This document shows, in pieces, positions 15,856 to 21,990 of a stretch of 21,990 bases of DNA (position 1 is its first letter; each line of letters opens with the position of its first letter). The notes under the pieces are model-generated. The model was not told the DNA's origin. It made no database searches and was given only the letters and a program-made list of their open reading frames with translations. Position numbers and translations under genes: made by a program. The stretch comes from Flavobacteriales bacterium UBA1995. GTDB taxonomy: Bacteria; Bacteroidota; Bacteroidia; Flavobacteriales_D; Sanyastnellaceae. The DNA is taken from NCBI GenBank assembly GCA_002336475.1, contig DDCX01000021.1:30066-52055 (forward strand). The letters are read 5' to 3'.

Positions 15856-16515
15856 TTACCATTGCCAGACGCGCAACAAAACCGCGACTGGGAGGAATTC
15901 GAGGCCGCAAAGGTAGAAAAACCCTTCAACCGGAAGATGACGCAGCCGCGGAATACGCTCGAACGACCTGCGGTGGCGCATTAGCCAGCCTCCAGCCCAT
16001 ACTGCTGCGGACACCCACAGGCCGATGATCGAGGCTTCATACCCCCAAATTGTGATGCAAAGACCCAGAGGAGAAATCAACCAAGCTGTTGATTCTAAAA
16101 CATATCGGTGACCCAATGCCCACTCCCTCCCTGGGATTTCACCCGAGGATATCCCTTCCCAAATGCGCGCCACACACCAACGCGACAACATCAGCACCGT
16201 CCACAACAACCAAAGCCTCAGCACGCCTTCAGGTGACAGCTCTTGTCTGCCTGCCCGGTCCAGCATGCCACTCAATGCCAATGAAAGGGCCAGTCCAGCC
16301 ATGGTGTTTTGAATCCAACCTGAAAACCAAGGCGCCGTGAAATCTCCGCGAGATTGAAGCAACAGCCGAAAATCCGTCCATGCCCAGCCGAGGTGAACAA
16401 AGTACTTGGGGCTCCATTGTCTGAATGCGGCCACGGAAATCGCAACCGCGCACCACGCTGCCCACCACCATTCTGACGGTGCCCATTCCATTGCGCGATC
16501 TGCCCCTTCGAACAT
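15856..16515 (-). CDS. DUF4271 domain-containing membrane protein
   Basis: A 219-residue, Trp-rich protein with about five to six transmembrane helices, including WWWAAWCAVAISVAAF, IQNTMAGLALSLALSGML, VLRLWLLWTVLMLSRWCVA and IIGLWVSAAVWAGGWLM. The C-terminal end (RHRRSFERIP, then GFFYLCGLEFLPVAVLLRVW) is the characteristic finish of DUF4271, a family of Bacteroidota of unknown function that I know to be commonly encoded directly before hemD, as here. The hemD ATG lies 6 bp after its stop, so they are almost certainly co-transcribed. The start is ATG 16515; an in-frame ATG at 16491 (MEWAPSE) would remove eight residues. A link to haem metabolism is only suggested by position. Confidence 0.85.
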   Translation of the reverse strand: MFEGADRAMEWAPSEWWWAAWCAVAISVAAFRQWSPKYFVHLGWAWTDFRLLLQSRGDFTAPWFSGWIQNTMAGLALSLALSGMLDRAGRQELSPEGVLRLWLLWTVLMLSRWCVARIWEGISSGEIPGREWALGHRYVLESTAWLISPLGLCITIWGYEASIIGLWVSAAVWAGGWLMRHRRSFERIPRLRHLPVEGFFYLCGLEFLPVAVLLRVWQW

Positions 16516-16566
16516 GACTCGAATGTCGGTAAATCAATGGGGCCCGCCATGCGCATTCAAGGCAGG

Positions 16567-18978
16567 TTATCCATGGCCCGGAACATTGATGACAAACCGC
16601 CTGCGTCCCTTGCAAAGGCCCGACCACCATTTTACATCCCAAAGAAGGACCCCTGGAGAAGGCGTGCGGCTGTGTTCAACGCCTCCCCGCCATGACCACC
16701 TGCCAACAGGCAACAAGTCGGACAAGACCGTCCGTCCCAACAGCCCTCCAGATGGCCACTCTACCATGTCTATGACCATGGTGCCCCCTGCCATTGGAAG
16801 GGCCCACTCCACGGCGGGCAATCCCCCTGCCTCATCGGGGTATTGCAAGGCGACTTGACCGCAACCCTTTGGAAGTGGTTGAGGCTGCGGCGCCCCGGGA
16901 GATCCGCGGCCAGGAGCAGGCGACCAATCTGCGCTGCCCGTGCCGCTCCGCTCCCAGGCCCACCCGTCTTCTGTCCACCACCATGGCCCCTTCAATTCAG
17001 GTCCCCATTGCACCTCATCCAATATTTCCGTCGATGCCGAAGGCAGTCTAACCTTGAGCACGCCCCCCGCATCGTTTAATGGCCCCCATTGCTCGGCAGA
17101 CCAGCGGGCAGGGCCACTCTCGGGCAACCCAAAACCCATCCATTTGGGACACCGACCAAAGGCGGCCACTTCGCCTGGGGCCAACACCATGGAAACATCA
17201 GAAGACACCCAGGTGAGCCAATCCGAGGGCAGGGGCAGCGTCTCCGTCGTGGCCTGGAGTCCAGACAGGTCAACAGGCACTGTACCGCAATTCTCCACTT
17301 CAGCAAATTCATCTCCGTCTGCTTTTGCGTTCCACAGCATTTCAACAATCCGAAGGCACGGTCCGTCGCCCAAGGGCGGCGCTTCTGGACATCGCACTTT
17401 TATCTGAGAAACCGCTTCCCCCTCGTGCTCAAGAATCACAGTCACCCCTCCGCCGGAATCCATCCCATTTCTCATCCCTTCCCAACCAAGACTTGCACCC
17501 TCGGGATGCCCGGGGACGGCCTCCGCTGAAACTGGGCCCGGGTCTCCCTCGATTTTCCACACTGTGGGGCCGAGCTGATCCAAATAGCGGTTGAGAAAAA
17601 CCTCAATTCTGTCTTGGCCCTCCCAAGGAGACCATCGACAACCCGCGCCCTTTATGGCAATGGGCTCTGAGGCATGAGAATGAAGTCCCCCAGCGGTGTG
17701 CCAAGCAGACCCAGGGCTGTCCGATCGAACCAAGGGGAGACCAGAACCCGACAACCCAGGTGCATCGTGATCACAAGGGTCCCAGGCCAACCCCCCAGCA
17801 ATGCCACCTTGCGGCAGGGTTATGGTCAAGCTTCCTCCAGCATTTGGCATGCCCGGCCAATCTTCAAAATCACCAGAGTTCAACCAAACCAAGCTGTCCT
17901 TTTGCAGCACAATTTGCCGCCGCAGGTGCCCTCCACCAAAAGACCATGATCCTATGCCGACGGGATGATCTGAACGGCTCATCAAAGCAATGGACTCCAC
18001 ATTCATGGTGGGGTCGGTGGATACGGGGTCTGCCAATGCGCCCACAACCGCAACATTGCCCGATGACCGTATAGGCCAGAACACCGTTGTCAATTCAACC
18101 TGCTCTTCTCTCCGAAAACACCCCCTCAAAGGGCCCATGGAAATCGGAATTCCAACCTCCGTGGGCGGCTCCGCACCTTCGGGACGGTTACTCCAGTGCA
18201 GTTGCACCACTGAATCCGCCAGCCATTGCAATGACGCGGGATGCCCTCCCACCGTGGCTGCTGCGGTCCACCTCGCCACAGGATCGACGGCCATGCCAAA
18301 GAACCAATCCAACCTGCCCACTCCCCTCGGGACCAGCCTCTCCTGAGCCTGCGCCTGCTCAAAAGCCGAAAGCAAGGACCCTTCATGTTCTATCCCCTCG
18401 GTGGGTTGCGGATCCCAAAACGGGTTTGCCCCCGGTTCCCAGAGGTGCTGGTTTACTGCCGCACCGCAGTGTTCCGGGTCCGACCTCATGACAGGGCGCC
18501 CTCCTCCTCCCAAAGCTTCCGATGAGTAGGGCATGGCATCCACGACTTCGCCGCTGGCGTTGCGCAGCACAACGCTTCCGCCGCTGTTGACCAAAGCAGG
18601 CCATGTGGCCATGCCCATGGGCACTGCATTTCCCAGATCAAACGCTGTACTGTCTGCCCCTCTGTGGGCCACAAGTGTTGTCCCCACTGGCCAGCAACCC
18701 GCGATAAAAGGGCGGGAACTTCCATTCCATTCCAAAGCCCAACCCTCAGAATTGACGCAGGTGTCGCCCGTATCCATGGCCTTTACCGCCACGTATTCTG
18801 CTTCGGGGGCACCCAATGGAGGGGTTGGGTCTGGGTGCATGGCCGTCAACACCCACTGGCCATAACCCAGGTTGGGAAACATCATGCACCACGCCCCTAA
18901 AAACACCGCCGGGAAAGAAAGAACCCCACGGGATGGGGGTGTGTCCCGATCGACTAACCACAAGTGCGCTATCATCAT
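16567..18978 (-). CDS. Secreted protein with two lamin-tail domains and a FlgD-like C-terminal Ig-like domain
   Basis: An 803-residue exported protein. The signal region is unusual: a 28-residue polar start, then VLSFPAVFLGAWCMMFP and a likely cleavage near GYGQ. Residues about 42-200 form a first lamin-tail-like domain (AMHPDPTPPLGAPEAEYVAV, later GSVVLRNASGEVVDAMPYS). A middle Gly/Trp/Pro-rich region (230-540) is unrecognised. Residues 540-700 form a clear second lamin-tail domain (RIVEMLWNAKADGDEFAEVE, VDLSGL, DVSMVLAPGEVAAFG, LDEVQWG, ending SPGAPQ). The last 75 residues resemble the FlgD-type Ig-like tail that ends many Bacteroidota lamin-tail proteins (LLGRTVLSDLLPVGRWSWRG, then SPGVLLWDV). 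The start is ATG 18978; an in-frame GTG at 19014 is an alternative. It is divergent from asd and 51 bp before DUF4271. Function unknown; probably outer surface or periplasmic. Confidence 0.8.
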   Translation of the reverse strand: MMIAHLWLVDRDTPPSRGVLSFPAVFLGAWCMMFPNLGYGQWVLTAMHPDPTPPLGAPEAEYVAVKAMDTGDTCVNSEGWALEWNGSSRPFIAGCWPVGTTLVAHRGADSTAFDLGNAVPMGMATWPALVNSGGSVVLRNASGEVVDAMPYSSEALGGGGRPVMRSDPEHCGAAVNQHLWEPGANPFWDPQPTEGIEHEGSLLSAFEQAQAQERLVPRGVGRLDWFFGMAVDPVARWTAAATVGGHPASLQWLADSVVQLHWSNRPEGAEPPTEVGIPISMGPLRGCFRREEQVELTTVFWPIRSSGNVAVVGALADPVSTDPTMNVESIALMSRSDHPVGIGSWSFGGGHLRRQIVLQKDSLVWLNSGDFEDWPGMPNAGGSLTITLPQGGIAGGLAWDPCDHDAPGLSGSGLPLVRSDSPGSAWHTAGGLHSHASEPIAIKGAGCRWSPWEGQDRIEVFLNRYLDQLGPTVWKIEGDPGPVSAEAVPGHPEGASLGWEGMRNGMDSGGGVTVILEHEGEAVSQIKVRCPEAPPLGDGPCLRIVEMLWNAKADGDEFAEVENCGTVPVDLSGLQATTETLPLPSDWLTWVSSDVSMVLAPGEVAAFGRCPKWMGFGLPESGPARWSAEQWGPLNDAGGVLKVRLPSASTEILDEVQWGPELKGPWWWTEDGWAWERSGTGSADWSPAPGRGSPGAPQPQPLPKGCGQVALQYPDEAGGLPAVEWALPMAGGTMVIDMVEWPSGGLLGRTVLSDLLPVGRWSWRGGVEHSRTPSPGVLLWDVKWWSGLCKGRRRFVINVPGHG

Positions 18979-19086
18979 TCCGCAACCTGTTAACTTCGCT
19001 GCTATCCCCGGCACCGCTCACCATCCAAGGCCCAACGTCTGCAGATTGTATCGGAGGCCTCACAACTTTCGACCGAACACCCCATC

Positions 19087-20100
19087 ATGTCACCTTCTAC
19101 CCACGGACGAACAGTAGCCGTTATCGGCGCCACAGGCTTGGTTGGGCGCAGCATCATCGAAGGCTTGGTGGCCCGCAAATTCCCCGTAAAGGAGTTGTTG
19201 CCTGTCGCCAGCAGCCGGTCTTTGGGTACCAAAATCGACTTCAAGGGCCAAGAAATCCCCGTGATCAGCGTGGAAGAGGCGGTGCAACGACAGCCCGACA
19301 TTGCCCTGTTTAGCGCAGGAGGAGACGTGAGCAAACAATGGGCGCGCGCGTTCACCAACAGGGGAACCACTGTGATTGACAACAGCTCAGCATGGCGCAT
19401 GGACCCTTCCGTTCCTTTGATTGTTCCTGAGGTCAACGGAGAAGCTGCGGGCAACCACTTGCTGATCGCCAATCCCAATTGCTCCACGATTCAGCTGGTC
19501 ATGGCCCTCAAGCCATTGCACGACCGTTTTTTGATCCGCCGGGCCATTGTGAGCACCTACCAAAGTGTCACGGGCACAGGTCAAGCAGGCATTGATCAGC
19601 TGGAAGGAGAGCGTCAAGGGTCCGATGCCCCGAAGGTGTACCCGCATGCCATCCATGGCAACTGCCTGCCTCACTGCGATGTCTTTCTTGAGAATGACTT
19701 CACGAAAGAAGAAATGAAACTGCACCACGAAACCAAGAAAATCTTGGACGATGCGGATGTTCAGGTCAGTGCGACCGCCGTGAGGGTTCCCGTCGCAGGC
19801 GGTCACTCAGAAAGCGTCTATTTGGAGATGGAGCGTTCGTTTAGCGTGCCCGACGTCAAAGAGGCCTTGACACTCATGCCTGGTCTGATCATTCAAGACG
19901 ACCCCATGTCCAATGTCTACCCCATGCCCCTGAAAGCTGAGGGAAAAGACGAGGTCTTTGTGGGCCGGATCCGCCGAGACCTCACTGAAGACCAGGGCCT
20001 GCACATGTGGATTGTTTCGGACAACCTGCGCAAAGGAGCGGCGATCAATGCCATCCAAATCGCAGAGCTTCTCCAGAAATCCGGCCGGTTCCGCAAATGA
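19087..20100 (+). CDS. asd: Aspartate-semialdehyde dehydrogenase
   Basis: NADPH-dependent reduction of aspartyl phosphate to aspartate semialdehyde, the branch point to lysine/diaminopimelate, threonine and methionine. It has 337 residues, typical for the bacterial form. The cofactor motif GATGLVG is at 14-20, the catalytic nucleophile is Cys132 in ANPNCSTIQL, and the acid/base His240 lies in RVPVAGGHSES (233-243). DNSSAWRMDPSVPLIVPEVN is also conserved. The start ATG 19087 puts the Rossmann strand at residue 9, as expected. Its stop codon overlaps the ATG of the downstream Kunitz-domain gene as ATGA, so the two are translationally coupled; no metabolic link between them is apparent. The 108-bp divergent gap to the lamin-tail gene shows no exact TAnnTTTG box. 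Confidence 0.97.
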   Translation: MSPSTHGRTVAVIGATGLVGRSIIEGLVARKFPVKELLPVASSRSLGTKIDFKGQEIPVISVEEAVQRQPDIALFSAGGDVSKQWARAFTNRGTTVIDNSSAWRMDPSVPLIVPEVNGEAAGNHLLIANPNCSTIQLVMALKPLHDRFLIRRAIVSTYQSVTGTGQAGIDQLEGERQGSDAPKVYPHAIHGNCLPHCDVFLENDFTKEEMKLHHETKKILDDADVQVSATAVRVPVAGGHSESVYLEMERSFSVPDVKEALTLMPGLIIQDDPMSNVYPMPLKAEGKDEVFVGRIRRDLTEDQGLHMWIVSDNLRKGAAINAIQIAELLQKSGRFRK

Positions 20101-20867
20101 TGCGGCTTCTCCCACCGAAAGCTCTGGTGCTTTCAACCCTCGCCCTTGTGGGCCTTGGACTGCTCTCTGCCCAAGAAGACCCCTGCACCTTATTGCCCGA
20201 TCCGGGGCCCTGTGAGGCGGCCATTCCAGCATGGTATTTCGACCAGGATTTCGGCGCGTGCACCCAGTTTTCTTGGGGTGGCTGCGCTGGCACCGTTCCT
20301 TTTGAAACGCTCGAAGATTGCTTGGCCGCAGATTGTGCGGCACCGGCCAGTTTGAGCGGTTTGTGCGACTCCATTCACGTGACCCTTGAGTGGGTAGGGA
20401 GCGCTGATGAGGGGCACCTGGAAATCATGGTTGCTCCCGATTACAACACGCCTTACTGGTTCGGCTATGCGGGGTTTGCTTTGTTTGACCTAGAGGACAA
20501 CATGCTGGCCGCCGAAAATGTCTCCACTGCACCCAATGCATTTGGGTTTGACGGTCAATTGGAACCGCATCTGCGCTACCTAGATTACCAACCCGGTGTA
20601 GATCTCAGCACATGGACGGGACCCGTCGAAGTCGAACTGCGCCTTTACGAAGGTTGGATGGCAGGACAAGCCATTGAACGCTGCACCTGGCTGTGGACCA
20701 GCCTCGCCGGCCCGACAAACGGCATTGGGACGGTCCATGGATCCACCTCCTCGCAGGAATGGCAGACGTTTGACCTCCTAGGCAGGCCCGCCGTGCCTGA
20801 GCCCGGAAAACTGCTGATTCAGCTCGGCAGGAATGGGCGCTCCAGAAAGGTGACCATCACCGAATGA
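20097..20867 (+). CDS. Secreted Kunitz/BPTI-domain protein with T9SS-like C-terminal tail
   Basis: A 256-residue exported protein. The signal peptide is residues 1-26 (LVLSTLALVGLGLLSAQ). A Kunitz domain spans 28-80, with six Cys at 30, 39, 55, 63, 75 and 80. The first four spacings (9, 16, 8) equal those of BPTI; the last two (12, 5) differ by one each but keep the total. GPCEAAIPAWYFD aligns with the reactive loop, and TQFSWGGC with the central strand. The predicted P1 residue is Glu40, not Lys/Arg, and the conserved Arg20 of BPTI is Ala. Residues 90-215 are an unrecognised beta-rich region with Cys90 and one more Cys. The end (FDLLGRPAVPEPGKLLIQLG, then RSRKVTITE) looks like a T9SS sorting tail. 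ATG 20097 overlaps the asd stop (ATGA). The role could be inhibition of an extracellular protease or a binding scaffold; both are inferred. Confidence 0.83.
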   Translation: MMRLLPPKALVLSTLALVGLGLLSAQEDPCTLLPDPGPCEAAIPAWYFDQDFGACTQFSWGGCAGTVPFETLEDCLAADCAAPASLSGLCDSIHVTLEWVGSADEGHLEIMVAPDYNTPYWFGYAGFALFDLEDNMLAAENVSTAPNAFGFDGQLEPHLRYLDYQPGVDLSTWTGPVEVELRLYEGWMAGQAIERCTWLWTSLAGPTNGIGTVHGSTSSQEWQTFDLLGRPAVPEPGKLLIQLGRNGRSRKVTITE

Positions 20868-21990
20868 TGTCGCCAGGTTCTGCGCCTTCTTCAGGCGTTA
20901 CGAACCGCAACCCTCCGTCTTCTGTAGACGCCATCAGGACCATGCCCTGAGACACGACGCCGCGAATCTTCCGGGGCGCCAAATTGGCCAACAACACCAC
21001 GCGGCGTCCCACCACTTCCTCAGGGCTGAAATGCTCGGCGATTCCACTCACCACCGTGCGCTCATCGTATCCGGTTCTGACCGTAAGCTGGAGCAGTTTG
21101 TCGGCGCCTTTGACCTTCTCTGCTGCCAAGACTTCTGCAACCCGCAAGTCCATCGCCTGAAAGTCATCAAACGTCGTTCCTTGCTTTTCTGGCTCTACAT
21201 CGCGCATCCCTTCGAGTTCGGGTCCCATTTTGGCTTGTTGTTCGGCCACTTGCTCGTCGGTGATTTTTTCGAACAGGATGGGCAGTGCTTCCAGCGGCTG
21301 TCCGTCGGGAACCAATGACCCTCCCGCGGCATCCCACGGCAAATCAGCTGTTCCCAAAGCGTCGGAAAGTCGGGCCGCGGTCTTGGGCAGAAATGGCGCC
21401 AACACCACGGCGGCATTGGCCGTGACCTGCAAGGCCAAATGCAGGATGTCCGCTGCACGGACAGGGTCGGTTTTGGCCACCTTCCACGGCTCCTCTTCGG
21501 TCAAGTACTTGTTGCCAGCCCGCACCAGTCCCATTGCATGCTGCAGCGCCTCCCTGAAACGGTACCGCTCCATGGCATTGGCCACCGCATCCGGGGTATT
21601 CTTCATCAGGGTCAGCAGGGCCTCATCCACCTCCGACCATTGCCCCGAAGCCCCGGGAACCTTGCCGCCGTGGAATTTACCTGTCAGCACAAAAACCCGG
21701 TTCACGAAATTTCCAAGCACGTCTGCAAGCTCATTGTTGACCCTGGCTTGGAAGTCCTCCCAAGTAAATTCCGCGTCCTTTTGCTCGGGCATGATCGAAG
21801 CGAGAACGTAGCGCATTTCGTCGCTCCGTCCGTCGAAATCTTGGACATACTCGCTGGCCCACACCGCCCAGTTGCGCGAGGTAGAAATCTTGTCCCCCTC
21901 GAGGTTCATGAATTCGTTGGCGGGGACATTGTGTGGCAGCAGGTATTCCCCTTGCTCTTTGAGCAAAATGGGGAAAATGATGCAGTGGAA
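20857..21990 (-). CDS. metG: Methionyl-tRNA synthetase, C-terminal part (runs off right edge)
   Basis: Charges tRNA-Met. The C-terminal 377 residues are present and the frame is open to the edge; the Rossmann catalytic core with HIGH lies beyond. The visible part starts at FHCIIFPI, followed by the second catalytic-loop motif in the form KISTS (residues 34-38, in NLEGDKISTSRNWAVW); this variant of KMSKS is, as I recall, usual in Bacteroidota. Next come the helical anticodon-binding domain (FVNRVFVLTGKF, then RFREALQHAMGLVRAGNKYL with EEPWKVAK). The last 104 residues are an appended EMAP/Trbp-type OB-fold tRNA-binding domain (FDDFQAMDLRVAEVLAAEKV, GVVSQGMVLMAS), which also mediates dimerisation in other bacteria. 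The 3' end overlaps the convergent Kunitz gene by 11 bp. Confidence 0.97.
   Translation of the reverse strand, partial: FHCIIFPILLKEQGEYLLPHNVPANEFMNLEGDKISTSRNWAVWASEYVQDFDGRSDEMRYVLASIMPEQKDAEFTWEDFQARVNNELADVLGNFVNRVFVLTGKFHGGKVPGASGQWSEVDEALLTLMKNTPDAVANAMERYRFREALQHAMGLVRAGNKYLTEEEPWKVAKTDPVRAADILHLALQVTANAAVVLAPFLPKTAARLSDALGTADLPWDAAGGSLVPDGQPLEALPILFEKITDEQVAEQQAKMGPELEGMRDVEPEKQGTTFDDFQAMDLRVAEVLAAEKVKGADKLLQLTVRTGYDERTVVSGIAEHFSPEEVVGRRVVLLANLAPRKIRGVVSQGMVLMASTEDGGLRFVTPEEGAEPGDIIR

Noticed and set aside
21871..21900. KISTS instead of KMSKS in MetRS as a possible inactivating change
   Set aside because: KISTS/KLSTS variants are, to my knowledge, normal in Bacteroidota MetRS, and the surrounding residues are fully conserved.
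1..21990. CRISPR arrays, insertion sequences, tRNA/rRNA genes, phage genes or defence systems
   Set aside because: No direct repeats with regular spacers, transposase motifs, tRNA-like cloverleaf or rRNA sequence was seen, and there are no intergenic gaps large enough to hide them.

Overview
The window is chromosomal DNA from a member of the Bacteroidota, most likely a high-GC relative of the Flavobacteriales. Three things point there: type IX secretion (T9SS) style C-terminal sorting tails, families largely confined to this phylum (DUF2480, DUF4271, DUF6427/DUF6341-like), and promoter-like TAnnTTTG boxes instead of sigma-70 boxes. MetRS also carries the KISTS form of KMSKS that I associate with this phylum. 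I saw no tRNA, rRNA, CRISPR array, insertion sequence or phage gene. Coding density is very high: no intergenic gap exceeds about 120 bp, and several genes overlap.

Layout. Positions 1-8032 are all on the minus strand. In order of transcription they are a DUF6427-like membrane protein, a large secreted T9SS/PKD protein, purQ, dxs, a DUF2480 protein and the start of polA, which runs off the left edge. A 62-codon DUF6341-like membrane peptide (plus) lies divergent from the DUF6427-like gene and convergent with purD (minus). Divergent from purD is a two-domain glycosyltransferase (GT2 + GT9, plus). Its 3' end overlaps a minus-strand run: secreted lamin-tail protein -> DUF4271 -> hemD -> rnpA -> ctpA -> O-antigen ligase. 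This run is tightly packed from DUF4271 onward, with 4-nt stop/start overlaps at rnpA/ctpA and ctpA/ligase. On the right, asd and a small secreted Kunitz-domain protein (plus) form an overlapping pair that converges on metG, which runs off the right edge.

Function. Most genes are housekeeping: DNA replication and repair (polA), isoprenoid precursors (dxs), purines (purQ, purD), tetrapyrroles (hemD), tRNA processing (rnpA), periplasmic proteolysis (ctpA), Asp-family amino acids (asd) and translation (metG). The GT2-GT9 fusion and the O-antigen ligase make a small lipopolysaccharide module. The accessory content is extracellular: a T9SS/PKD protein, a lamin-tail-domain protein, and the Kunitz/BPTI-type protein, which is the most unusual item here. 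It has a eukaryote-style inhibitor fold signature, Glu at the predicted P1 site and a T9SS-like tail. Other points worth a look are the GT2-GT9 fusion, the apparent lack of a canonical start codon for full-length RnpA, and several perfect palindromes at gene junctions.
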